Source: an uncultured Gemmiger sp. (GTDB lineage Bacteria; Bacillota; Clostridia; Oscillospirales; Ruminococcaceae). Taken from it: 22,278 nucleotides of DNA. Position 1 is the first letter of the stretch; every line of letters starts with the position of its first letter. This document shows positions 14,498-22,278 of the stretch, in pieces. Both the position numbers and the translations under genes were made by a program. A model generated the notes under the pieces. The model did no database searches, was not told where the DNA came from, and saw only the letters and a list, made by a program, of their open reading frames with translations. The stretch covers positions 1 to 22,278 of the forward strand of contig CAUEKL010000009.1 in the NCBI GenBank assembly GCA_959018215.1, given 5' to 3'.

Positions 14498-14591
14498 GTA
14501 AAGGCGAGACACACAGCTCACCAGAATTCCGGGGGAACGCAGATGGAAATTCCCTCAGAAGAAATCCTGCGGCAAACCATTTGTATGGTCC

Positions 14592-16391
14592 TTAGTGTAC
14601 CACAGGGGCCGATACCTCCGTTTCCTCATTCGCAATCTTTCTGACCCATACCAGAAGCAAGGGCATGATGGCCATCAAGGGCATCGCGTACCTTAACAAA
14701 CCGTTCACCGGGGATGCCACGCAGATGGCCAGATGCAATAAGGGAACGCTCATGACCGCCAGTTCCCGGATTTTTTTCAGCTTGAGAAGAATCATGATTC
14801 CAAACAGCAGCAGCCAGGTATAAAAACCGGGATTGCTCAGCAGGGACAGCGCGGGAAACACCCGCCACATCTCGGCATAATTATTGACTTCTTCCGTTAT
14901 TTGCGGATGCACATAGTGGATGTCCAGACCGGGATTGACAGGCTCGCCTTTAATGTAATTCTGATATGCTCTCATCACACGGCTGTTATGGAACGGATAG
15001 AAATAATAATACGTATTGTTGATGGTTGCCTGAATATACGCGGAAGGATGCCTCATCCCCATTTCAGCCCATGCCTGCAGATACTGAGAGAATTCCTCCG
15101 ACGTGCAGTTGCGCATTTTGTTTTTAACAGGGTCTGAAGTGTTGGGATCATATATCTCAGCCAGCATGTCATAGGGCAGCACCTTGTCGATTGCCTCCCT
15201 TTCTTCCTCCGTCACATCGTCTCCACAATCCCGCACATATCTGGCCGTCTGCTGAAACGGGATACTCATCATCTCGCGGCTGGAACCCTTTTGAATTCCA
15301 ATAATATCGAACGCCACATAATTTTGTGCGTTGAAGGCTATGAGGCAGGCAATCAATGCCAGGAGAGTTTGCTTTCTGTACCGCCTGATGACAAAAAGTA
15401 AAAGAATTCCCGATGGGATGACCCGATAAATGCCATCGTTTCTTATCAGACAAAGCAGTAAACTCAGCACCGCAAAAATCACCCAATCTCGGGTCCTGAT
15501 TTTTGCTTTTCCCATCCCGGCGGCAAAGATTTCGAGAAAGTAACTGAAGTATACACAATGCACCGCGACAAACAGGATATCCTTAATAGCCGCAGTAACA
15601 TAGCAGCCCCACACGGGTACCAGCGCAAAAAAGAGCGCGGTTATATATGGAGAACCGCCATATTTTTTCACTTTCATGCAGACATGCGAAAAAGCAGCAA
15701 CACATAGCACCGTCTGGAAAAGGATGATGAGGAACACCCCTATGTTATCGCTGAAGACCCGGCCAACCTGAAAAAGAACTCCATAGATCATCGTTGTGAA
15801 CCACGGGTGATGATTCGTCATATCAGAATATCCCAGCCACATGGCAAGTTGGTACATGGTATCATGGGGAACGCTTCCCGGCCAGGTAAGGATGATATAA
15901 GGAAGCCATCCGATCAGCAGGATTCCACATACGGCGGCCAACGTATGGCGCTCACTCAGAGGCAGGTTCAGCTTTTCCCGGCGTCTGCTCCGGAACTGAA
16001 CCGAAAGAATGATAAGAACGGAATAAAAGAAACAGGTAAGCCCGATTATGGCAATCAACGCACAGAAAAACTGCCTCGGTGTTTCCATGATCAGGTTCCA
16101 GTTGTTGAACAGTAGAAAACTCCTGCCAACAACAAAAAACACAGCATAACATGCCGCAAACAGAAGTTCACTTTTTTGTATTTTTTCACATCTGTAATGG
16201 TTTTGCGCATATCGATACAGCAAGAAAACCGCAATTCCCAAGACGGTCCAGGTAAATCCGGCCAGATCTTCCCGGTTGGCATACTGGGACAGCACACTTT
16301 TGCCTGCTTCATAGATTTGATCAAACGTAAAGGCGTAAATGGTGAGGATTGTCTTGAGCGCTGCCTTCAAATTGTTTTGTATTTCTTTCAT
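14592..16391 (-). CDS. DUF6020-like polytopic membrane protein (GT-C-like)
   Basis: A protein of about 599 residues with roughly 11-13 hydrophobic segments. The first large external loop carries WPGSVPHDTMYQL (about 170-182), then NHHPWF (193-198). An acidic residue in the first loop followed by an H-H-P motif is the pattern I associate with DUF6020 and with GT-C glycosyltransferase-fold proteins that use polyprenyl-linked sugars. A large soluble loop with charged and aromatic residues (about 395-500, containing INNTYYYFYPFHN) precedes the last four membrane segments. The role is unknown; envelope polysaccharide or teichoic-acid-type glycosylation is a guess from fold. ATG 16391 was chosen, with AGGTGG about 10 nt upstream; TTG 16397 is an in-frame alternative two codons longer. 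Base composition is AT-richer than the genes before 14.2 kb, and it has no partner genes. Confidence 0.65.
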   Translation of the reverse strand: MKEIQNNLKAALKTILTIYAFTFDQIYEAGKSVLSQYANREDLAGFTWTVLGIAVFLLYRYAQNHYRCEKIQKSELLFAACYAVFFVVGRSFLLFNNWNLIMETPRQFFCALIAIIGLTCFFYSVLIILSVQFRSRRREKLNLPLSERHTLAAVCGILLIGWLPYIILTWPGSVPHDTMYQLAMWLGYSDMTNHHPWFTTMIYGVLFQVGRVFSDNIGVFLIILFQTVLCVAAFSHVCMKVKKYGGSPYITALFFALVPVWGCYVTAAIKDILFVAVHCVYFSYFLEIFAAGMGKAKIRTRDWVIFAVLSLLLCLIRNDGIYRVIPSGILLLFVIRRYRKQTLLALIACLIAFNAQNYVAFDIIGIQKGSSREMMSIPFQQTARYVRDCGDDVTEEEREAIDKVLPYDMLAEIYDPNTSDPVKNKMRNCTSEEFSQYLQAWAEMGMRHPSAYIQATINNTYYYFYPFHNSRVMRAYQNYIKGEPVNPGLDIHYVHPQITEEVNNYAEMWRVFPALSLLSNPGFYTWLLLFGIMILLKLKKIRELAVMSVPLLHLAICVASPVNGLLRYAMPLMAIMPLLLVWVRKIANEETEVSAPVVH

Positions 16392-16573
16392 TGCCAAAAT
16401 TCCACCTTGTTGCTATTTATGCTTTCCGCCATGGGCACGGCAGCAGTAATTATTCTTGTTCTCTGATATGAACAGTCCCCTTGCGCAGCACATGTTGCCC
16501 GCCGTCCGTAACCATACACAACTTCCCCAAGACCGTATGACTCTGCCACGTGAGCCTCTTCCCATGATATGTT

Positions 16574-16582
16574 ATTTTACCA
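16574..16582 (-). promoter_or_regulatory. possible extended -10 promoter for the DUF6020-like gene
   Basis: On the minus strand TGG (16582-16580) directly precedes TAAAAT (16579-16574). No convincing -35 is present. It would give a leader of about 175 nt. Confidence 0.3.
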
Positions 16583-16750
16583 TGACTCAAGACAAATTTC
16601 CACTAAAGAAGAATCGGTTGATGGGCACCTTCCGGTGTTTTGGGATGATCCCGTCGGAACGGGAAGCGTTCTGCTTCGTATATTCCCTTCTGGTGCTCCT
16701 CTCAAGAAATGGATGTCCAAAGGAGCTTGTGGGATCCACCGGTTTCCCTG

Positions 16751-16788
16751 CAAAAAAAGTTCCGGGAGCCATATGGTCCCGGAACTTT
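16751..16788 (-). terminator. intrinsic terminator (minus strand)
   Basis: A perfect 12-bp stem, AAAGTTCCGGGA (16756-16767) with TCCCGGAACTTT (16777-16788). On the minus strand it continues into a run of seven T (16758-16752). It terminates minus-strand transcription, although the nearest large minus-strand gene ends more than 400 bp upstream. Confidence 0.85.
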
Positions 16789-16806
16789 GAAAAAAGCTTG
16801 ATAAAC

Positions 16807-16854
16807 TCAGCGCTTGCTGAACTTCAAGAGCTTGGTGCTGCCCCTGCCAAACAT
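16807..16854 (-). CDS. possible 15-residue cationic mini-ORF
   Basis: ATG at 16854 to TGA at 16807 encodes MFGRGSTKLLKFSKR, with five basic and no acidic residues. AAGGA lies about 9 nt before the ATG, and an AGGAGG lies further up (about 19 nt). The stop is about 18 bp from the strong terminator at 16788. I do not recognise the peptide and the ORF is short enough to be chance. It is recorded because a start, ribosome-binding site and terminator line up in an otherwise empty stretch. Confidence 0.25.
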   Translation of the reverse strand: MFGRGSTKLLKFSKR

Positions 16855-17087
16855 CCGGTGATTCCTTCGCTTTCCTCCTGATTTTTGGCTTAATACTGCG
16901 GTTTTTCCGCACATCATGTTCTAATTTTTATCCTCGTGCATGACGCACGAAAAGCGGTTTTTGCTCCTTATATGTGCCTTGCGTATCGCTGCCCAGGGCG
17001 ACGCAGGACAACAGTAGGGAAAGAAACCTGGTTGCTGTTCTTGGAATCACCTCAAACTTTTCAAGAAGGCAAAATATCGAAGACAAC

Positions 17088-17128
17088 AGACAGGCTGGAG
17101 GTCGCAAAAACCTCCAGCCTATCTGTCT
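17088..17128 (-). terminator. hairpin after the LRR gene, weak terminator
   Basis: AGACAG (17088-17093) plus GCTGGAGG (17094-17101) pair with CCTCCAGC (17111-17118) and CTGTCT (17123-17128), leaving a 4-nt bulge. It lies 65 bp past the stop. The T tract after the stem is poor (TTGTCTTCG), so read-through to the 16756-16788 terminator is likely. Confidence 0.5.
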
Positions 17129-17194
17129 ATGGACTTGTTTTATTGGGTACTCGTGTCAACAATTACTGTCTCTGGATTGAGTCAGTTTTTACCC

Positions 17195-20100
17195 TCACTG
17201 CTTTTTGCGTCGCCACAGATACAAAACCGCTCCAAAAATCACACATCCTGCTGCAAGCACCAAGACAACATACACCAAAATACCGCTGCCACTTTCCTGA
17301 TTCTGTTCCTCGGTTTCTTGTACTGCGGAATCAGACTTTTGAATGGTCGATTCATCCCCATTCGCCTGTGGTGTTTGCGAAGGTTCAGAAGCATCTTCAT
17401 TTGGCAACTCTGTCTCTTGAGTTTGCGTTTTTTCTTCATCCTCTGCTTTCGCAGCATTCGATGCGGCTTCCTTTTCCGGCACAGTGGTAGTACTCGGTTG
17501 CGATGGGCGCGTAATGCTTGGTTCGGTTGTTGCCTCACTTGCGGCCGGCGCATCAGGATTATCTGTAGTTAACTTGGGAATCACCGTCCCGCTGGCAATC
17601 CTTGCCCCGCAGCCAAGGCAGTAGGTATCTCCGGTGTAACCTTCGGCCTCACTGGTGGCTTTCACCGCATCACGGATTTCTGTGCCTCCTGTATGATTTT
17701 GAGCATTAACAGGAATCGTAGCATCACTCATTTCGATAGTCCCGGTACTGTCAGCGAAGTTTTTTCCGCACATTGTGCAGTGCCAATGCTCCTTGATTCC
17801 GGTAGAACAGCAGGAGGCCGTCGAAGCAGAGACCAAAGTCATCGTATGCTGATGGGCCGCTGCCACATCTATTTCACACTTTGCACTTAAAGACAGATCA
17901 TCTTGAGATCTGCAATATACCACTGCCGTACCTTCTTTAAGTGCTGTTGCCATTCCGTTGGAAATTTCCACCGTCTCTGGATCACTGGAAATCCATAGCA
18001 CATTTTGACAAGTTGCTTCTGTTGGAAGAATACTATAATTCAAAACTACACTTTCTCCAACAGCTAGATTTAGATCTGTCTCATCCAAAGAAATACTCTG
18101 CACGGGAATGTTGTCAGAAGGAACAGAAGTCAAGATTTCCCCAGTACCCTCAAAATCTCCGTTTCCGTCTGCGTCAATGGAATAGGTATTCTCTTGCAGA
18201 ACCTGCTCGACAGATGTCTCTATGACTTCATCCGTAGAAACCGCCACATGATCAAACGAATAGAGAACCGGATTCTGATCGCTTTTGCTGGCCATTTTAA
18301 AGGAAACCAAACCATCTCCCGAAGCTACAAGTCTGAAGCGATAATCGCCATCCTCTCTCAGGCAAATGACCTTTGCATATTCACCGGTATAAGGACGGTA
18401 TACCACTGCAAAGCGACCATGCTCGTTGCTAATATCACTTTCCTCACCATCCCTCAATGTAACAACAAGCTCTCCTTCCGGAGAATAAACTTCTACATTT
18501 ACCGGACAGTCAATAACAGTTTTTGTGAAATACGAAACAGATTCCGGCACTTCCACTCCTTCATCAATTGTAAATTGGCATCGCTCTTCCAGAAGCTTCA
18601 TTGTTGTTTCCGCAACTTCTGCCTTCACTGGATATCCGAAATCTGTAAAGATTCGAATAACTCCCTTAATATCCGACATTGCAAGATATGCTTTTTCCCC
18701 TCTATACCGCAGCCGGTACAGTATATTGTAATCCTCAAAGAAGGCCCATGCATTCTCTGCAGTCGGATTATCAACAAAGGCGTCGCGAGATTCCAGCAGT
18801 TGCTCCTTATAATAATTTTGAAGCAAGACATAACCCTCAACAAATTGAACGCCCCGGATTAATTCTCCCACATCAACAATTTTATTGATACAGAAAGCAG
18901 ATACATTAATGACGGCTAAATACGAGCTTAAGCTACTTGCACCTGTCTCTCCCATAACCTTTTTAAGAATGTCGTCAGTAATATTAAATCCAGTTTCACT
19001 TCCTACTACTTTTAAAAGTTCGCCGAAAATATCACTGGCCAAAGCATTGATCTGATGCCATTCTCCTTCTTCCATTTCTTGCAGAATACTTCTGGCAGCA
19101 AGGCGCATCCCGAGGGGAAGTTCTGTCGCAGACTGGATTTCCGAAAGGAAAGACTGATACTGAGAATAAACTTCCAGTTTACTATCCAGTTCAATAATAG
19201 CAATAGCATTGTCTACGGTACTATCTACAACCGAAATTATGCTTCCTGCATACCCTATATTTTGGGCAAATTTCCCAAATCCAGACTCTTTGCTTAACGA
19301 AAAGGTTATTTTTCCGCCGCTTTCCTCTTTAATCTCACGGAAAATTTCTTGTGCATCTGCCGACTGCATCAGCTGTTTTAGCTCATCTCGGCTGGTACAT
19401 GCATTTATTTTTTCAATCAAAGAATCCGCATAGATTTTTCCGGCTTCCGTGCATTTTTGAGAAAGCTGGTTGACGCTAGAAATATAGCTCATTGCTTCGA
19501 CTTCAAGCGCCTCGGCATCCATGAAATCATAGAGCATATCTTTATATTTCTTCACGGCTGGATAGTCATCATCTACATAGTTTGTGATGTCGGTCCAATC
19601 ACTAAACTCATTGTTAAATATCAATCCATCCACTACCATAACCGCTCTTGCCGCAGTGCCTTTTTCCGTATTATGTAACCAGTCATAATAGTTCCAAGCA
19701 CAGTACATTTGATCAGAAAGCAAGGTTCTATACGCATAGCGATTTCCCTGTGTATTGCTCAGGTAGTGGACACCCTCCATAATGTCGAGAAAACCATATT
19801 TATCAAAAAGCTCCGTTAGGCGTTGTAAGATAACCTCGTTGGATGCATTGCTATTCAGGATCTCATCATATTGAGCATAAAACTCTTCCGTTGTATATTC
19901 TTTCACCCGATCAATGATATACTGAGAAGATTCGTCATCTTCCGGCTTCTCTGATCCTTCAGCTGCCTCATATACACGGTAAATGCGATATGCAATTTTC
20001 CCAGACAGATCATAAGAGAACTCAATATTATAACTCTTGTCAGATTCTCTATCAGCATTCAAAAATGCCAAGCTCTCCTCCGAAGCAAGCGTGCTGACCT

Positions 20101-22144
20101 TGTAAGTATATTTTGTCAAATCGTTGGATACAGTAAGTACTCTTGATGCGGGTTCCCAATTATCTAGGCGCATTGTAGTAGTTGTAAGCGGTACAAGAAT
20201 CACAATTTTTCCGTCCTGCACGCCATACACAACTTCATCGCCCTTATCCGCACCCACTACCGGATCTTCTCCCTTCAAGGCTAACGGATATACAGTATCA
20301 TTGACGGTAAGACTATCCTCTGCTCGTTCCTGAACAGTACCTGTCCCTGCCTCCACCGGTTCCATGCTAATCAGAATATTCGGCCCAACCATACCGTCAT
20401 CTCGGTACTTTGTTTCTACCAGGACATAATGACCTACTATATCCTGTACCGTATCCAAAAAAGAGGTGTCGGTCTCGTCGGTCACTTCAACGCCAAGGTG
20501 CAGCAGATCATCTTCAAAATAGGCAATTTGATTTTCAGCATCCCATTCGGTAAAATAGCGCAATTGCAAATTATATTGCGATGTATCGCTGAAATTATAA
20601 TGCCATTTAGCATTGATTAATTCATCTTTCCCAATATGTGACGCAACAAATTCAATATTATCGCGCTCATTTTCACTTCCTGCATAGTAAACATCCTGTA
20701 ATTGGCCGCACCCCGCAAAGGCATCTTCATCAATTTTTTTAATACTACGAGGAAGCGTTATTTCTTTTAGGCTGCTGCACTCAAAAAACGCTTGTAATCC
20801 AATGTTTGTGATTCCCTCTGGGATGTTAATGCTTTTCAAACTGGTGCAACCATGAAAAGTACTAGTACCAATGTTTATTATGCTACCAGGAATAACAACA
20901 TTTTCGAGTGCAGAACATTCCCAGAATGTACCACCCACCAAACTTAAAACTCCATCCGGTATAATAACACTTTTCAATGAGGTACAGCCCGAGAAGATTC
21001 CTGTTTCTATACTCACAACTCCAGAAGGGATAGTGACACTTTCCAAATTAAGGCACCTAGCAAAAGCATGTTCTCCAATGTTTGTAATTCCTTCTGGAAT
21101 AGTGACCTCTTTAATTGCCAAGCCAAAGAACGCATTCTTCGGAATTTGTTTTTGCCAACCAAACTCAACATTGAATGTTTTATCAGTACCTGCAGGACCA
21201 GCATTGACAAGCAAGGGACAATTATTGAAAACATTTGCGCCCATTTCTGTTACGCTATCCGGAATAAAGACATACTGCAGCGCTTCGCAGGATGAAAATG
21301 CGTTTTCCCCTACAGACTTGACATTTAGTGAGATCTCGACACTTTTTAACGCTGAGCAACCTTCAAACGCACTATTATTTATACTTGACAGACTTTCTGG
21401 CAAATTAATATTTTCCAGATTTCTACATCCTTGAAAAGCAGCTTCCCCAATGGAAGTAACACTCTCTGGCAAGTCAATACTTTTCAATGCGGTGCAATGC
21501 CAAAATGCACAGTTTCCTATATCCGATATCGTATCCGGTAGCTCAATTTTCTCAAGGCTAATGCATCCCGCAAATGTATTATATCCAATGTTTTGAACTC
21601 CTGTTGGTATAGCAACATCCTTTAGAGCGGTACAACTTTCAAAAGCTGCGTCTCCAATTTTCACTATGTTACTGGGCATATCTATAGTTTGTAAATTAGT
21701 GCAATATAGAAATGCCCGATTGCCAAGTATTGTTACGCTATCAGGAATAATAATTTCATGTAATTTCTCACAACCATTAAATGCATAATCTCCAATACTG
21801 GTTACTCCCTGAGAAATTTCCACAGATCTTATATCTGCGCTCCAAGGCATTCCATTTTCGTCATAATTGTCCATTGCTCCTGTACCTGAAATAATCAAAC
21901 GCCCATCATCATATTCCGTCCAGGTCAGATTATCACCGCAAAACCCTGTTTTTTTCGCTGCTGCATTTGTTTCTTGATATATATAAGTATCATTTTCAGG
22001 CAGACCGGAAGATGGCCTTTCTTCGACGAAAGTCACTGTAGGTTCAGGTAGCTGAATCTCAATTGATTTTTCATTCTGTGATTCATGTGCAATATTCGTT
22101 TCATCTTCTGCAAAAATAGTATAAGGAAACGTCTGTACAAGCAA
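17195..22144 (-). CDS. giant BspA-type leucine-rich-repeat surface protein (5' end frame-broken)
   Basis: A 1649-codon open frame encoding a cell-surface protein, numbered from TTG 22144. After a short N-terminal region comes the cap typical of gut Firmicute BspA proteins (CGDNLTWTEYDDGRLIISGTGAM, about 69-91), then 16 LRR_5 repeats (about 108-480). A beta-rich region follows (about 520-730), then a long helical region (about 735-1200). Another beta region (1210-1345) includes a calcium-loop-like DADGNGDFE. An Ig-like Big_2 domain is at about 1346-1427. A His/Cys domain follows with paired C-x-x-C motifs (HCTMC, YCLGC; 1431-1523). A Thr/Pro/Glu-rich spacer leads to a C-terminal membrane segment (about 1620-1644) ending WRRKKQ. 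No LPxTG is visible, so it is anchored by the membrane segment. TTG 22144 has no ribosome-binding site; the likely true start, GTG 22176, is one frame away. Adhesion to host or microbial ligands is the usual proposal for BspA-like proteins. Confidence 0.85.
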   Translation of the reverse strand: MLVQTFPYTIFAEDETNIAHESQNEKSIEIQLPEPTVTFVEERPSSGLPENDTYIYQETNAAAKKTGFCGDNLTWTEYDDGRLIISGTGAMDNYDENGMPWSADIRSVEISQGVTSIGDYAFNGCEKLHEIIIPDSVTILGNRAFLYCTNLQTIDMPSNIVKIGDAAFESCTALKDVAIPTGVQNIGYNTFAGCISLEKIELPDTISDIGNCAFWHCTALKSIDLPESVTSIGEAAFQGCRNLENINLPESLSSINNSAFEGCSALKSVEISLNVKSVGENAFSSCEALQYVFIPDSVTEMGANVFNNCPLLVNAGPAGTDKTFNVEFGWQKQIPKNAFFGLAIKEVTIPEGITNIGEHAFARCLNLESVTIPSGVVSIETGIFSGCTSLKSVIIPDGVLSLVGGTFWECSALENVVIPGSIINIGTSTFHGCTSLKSINIPEGITNIGLQAFFECSSLKEITLPRSIKKIDEDAFAGCGQLQDVYYAGSENERDNIEFVASHIGKDELINAKWHYNFSDTSQYNLQLRYFTEWDAENQIAYFEDDLLHLGVEVTDETDTSFLDTVQDIVGHYVLVETKYRDDGMVGPNILISMEPVEAGTGTVQERAEDSLTVNDTVYPLALKGEDPVVGADKGDEVVYGVQDGKIVILVPLTTTTMRLDNWEPASRVLTVSNDLTKYTYKVSTLASEESLAFLNADRESDKSYNIEFSYDLSGKIAYRIYRVYEAAEGSEKPEDDESSQYIIDRVKEYTTEEFYAQYDEILNSNASNEVILQRLTELFDKYGFLDIMEGVHYLSNTQGNRYAYRTLLSDQMYCAWNYYDWLHNTEKGTAARAVMVVDGLIFNNEFSDWTDITNYVDDDYPAVKKYKDMLYDFMDAEALEVEAMSYISSVNQLSQKCTEAGKIYADSLIEKINACTSRDELKQLMQSADAQEIFREIKEESGGKITFSLSKESGFGKFAQNIGYAGSIISVVDSTVDNAIAIIELDSKLEVYSQYQSFLSEIQSATELPLGMRLAARSILQEMEEGEWHQINALASDIFGELLKVVGSETGFNITDDILKKVMGETGASSLSSYLAVINVSAFCINKIVDVGELIRGVQFVEGYVLLQNYYKEQLLESRDAFVDNPTAENAWAFFEDYNILYRLRYRGEKAYLAMSDIKGVIRIFTDFGYPVKAEVAETTMKLLEERCQFTIDEGVEVPESVSYFTKTVIDCPVNVEVYSPEGELVVTLRDGEESDISNEHGRFAVVYRPYTGEYAKVICLREDGDYRFRLVASGDGLVSFKMASKSDQNPVLYSFDHVAVSTDEVIETSVEQVLQENTYSIDADGNGDFEGTGEILTSVPSDNIPVQSISLDETDLNLAVGESVVLNYSILPTEATCQNVLWISSDPETVEISNGMATALKEGTAVVYCRSQDDLSLSAKCEIDVAAAHQHTMTLVSASTASCCSTGIKEHWHCTMCGKNFADSTGTIEMSDATIPVNAQNHTGGTEIRDAVKATSEAEGYTGDTYCLGCGARIASGTVIPKLTTDNPDAPAASEATTEPSITRPSQPSTTTVPEKEAASNAAKAEDEEKTQTQETELPNEDASEPSQTPQANGDESTIQKSDSAVQETEEQNQESGSGILVYVVLVLAAGCVIFGAVLYLWRRKKQ
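20680..21823 (-). repeat. 16 tandem LRR_5 coding repeats, 69-bp period
   Basis: Successive 23-residue units follow I-x-I/L-P-x-x-V/I-x-x-I-G-x-x-A-F-x-x-C-x-x-L. Examples are IIIPDSVTILGNRAFLYC, INIPEGITNIGLQAFFEC and ITLPRSIKKIDEDAFAGC. One unit, around residues 320-345, is degenerate (FGWQKQIPKNAFFGLAI) and lacks the Cys, dividing the array into 9 + 6 good repeats. DNA identity between units is moderate, so this is an old duplication series rather than a fresh expansion. Confidence 0.9.
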
Positions 22145-22176
22145 GCAGCAAGAAAAATAGTCAAAGCCTTTTTCAC
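22144..22176 (-). other. orphan translation start and signal-peptide beginning of the LRR gene, out of frame
   Basis: GTG at 22176-22174 follows AAGGAGA (22192-22186) by 9-10 nt, the best ribosome-binding site in this stretch. It encodes MKKALTIF, a clear signal-peptide opening, but that frame reaches a stop after about 45 codons. One extra base, for instance in the T5 run at 22157-22153, would join it to the hydrophobic LLVQTFPYTIFA and then EDE of the LRR frame. That would give a complete signal peptide with cleavage after IFA. A TAA in the LRR frame lies immediately upstream of the GTG, so the LRR frame has no other good start. Confidence 0.7.
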
Positions 22177-22210
22177 GTTAAGTTCTCTCCTTTACCAATT
22201 GAGCAAAAAG

Positions 22211-22254
22211 AATAGTTTTACTATTATAATACTCTTGCCAGATTTTCCCGTCAT
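22211..22254 (-). promoter_or_regulatory. promoter and inverted repeat upstream of the LRR gene
   Basis: On the minus strand: ATGACG (22254-22249), 17-bp spacer, TATTAT (22231-22226), with an overlapping perfect TATAAT at 22228-22223. A perfect inverted repeat AATAGT-TTT-ACTATT (22211-22225) overlaps the -10 end and the expected start site, a position typical of a repressor operator. No regulator gene is in the window. Confidence 0.45.
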
Positions 22255-22278
22255 TAAAGTAGGTTAAACGAAATACCG

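Larger units (their letters stand above)
16392..17194. other. 803-bp gap: hairpins, one terminator, no convincing ordinary gene
   Basis: Open frames here (for example 16456-16881 on plus and 16577-16912 on minus) have no recognisable product or good start. Several hairpins can be read. TCGTGC/GCACGA is at 16934-16950. A stem closed by TGCGT/ACGCA, with CGC/GCG inside, is at 16980-17005. GCGG-AAAAA-CCGC on the minus strand is near 16898-16910. A longer-range match GCACAT/ATGTGC lies between 16972-16977 and 16909-16914. AAAAACCGC occurs twice on the minus strand. The stretch may be the 3' untranslated region of the LRR gene or a separate structured RNA ending at the 16756-16788 terminator. Confidence 0.5.

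Noticed and set aside
14543..14644. 33-codon plus-strand ORF with a GGGGGAA upstream
   Set aside because: It overlaps the 3' end of the membrane-protein gene, has a Pro-rich meaningless sequence and no terminator or conservation signal.
16456..16881. Plus-strand open frame of 141 codons in the gap
   Set aside because: No recognisable domain, no convincing ribosome-binding site, and it runs through a minus-strand terminator hairpin.
20680..21823. Regularly spaced similar sequences that could suggest a CRISPR or minisatellite array
   Set aside because: The 69-bp period is in frame and encodes 23-residue LRR units with varied DNA. There are no identical repeats separated by unique spacers.

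Overview
The window looks like a chromosomal segment from a GC-rich anaerobic Firmicute, most likely an Oscillospirales/Ruminococcaceae gut bacterium of the Faecalibacterium/Gemmiger/Subdoligranulum type. This is inferred from gene content: a MinD-like ATPase next to methylglyoxal synthase, a short archaeal/eukaryotic-type ProRS, a YabE-like G5/3D protein, and a BspA-type leucine-rich-repeat surface protein. I could not run a database search to confirm it.

Layout. 1-3.6 kb (+): the tail of a probable mreC, a class B PBP2-type transpeptidase (mrdA-like), a MinD/ParA-like ATPase and methylglyoxal synthase (mgsA). This is a cell-shape cluster with a metabolic gene attached. 3.7-6.04 kb (-): mtnN behind ychF in one operon, plus a small bacterial PH-domain protein. 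6.2-8.9 kb (+): an OmpR-family response regulator, its sensor kinase and a GNAT acetyltransferase in one operon. 9.0-11.9 kb (-): a degenerate Na+/Ca2+ exchanger-fold membrane protein, proS and acpP. 12.0-12.9 kb (+): dapF, divergent from acpP. 13.0-14.15 kb (-): a YabE-like G5/3D protein with a long leader that can fold as a transcription attenuator. Most convergent boundaries carry strong intrinsic terminators that work in both directions, and several near-consensus sigma-A promoters can be read.

14.5-22.28 kb is different. The sequence is clearly more AT-rich, gene density drops and only two large minus-strand genes are present. One is a DUF6020/GT-C-like polytopic membrane protein. The other is a 1649-codon LRR surface protein with 16 BspA repeats, a helical middle, an Ig-like domain, a Cys-pair domain and a C-terminal membrane anchor. 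About 800 bp between them holds hairpins, a terminator and a 15-codon cationic mini-ORF but no convincing ordinary gene. This reads as an accessory, probably horizontally acquired, segment.

The two most interesting points are (i) three mutually exclusive helices in the yabE-like leader, the arrangement of an attenuator or riboswitch, and (ii) a one-base frame break between the only good ribosome-binding site/signal-peptide start and the body of the giant LRR protein. I see no CRISPR array, tRNA, rRNA or transposase. Annotations rest on motif recognition by eye; distances and pairings were checked by hand from the bases.
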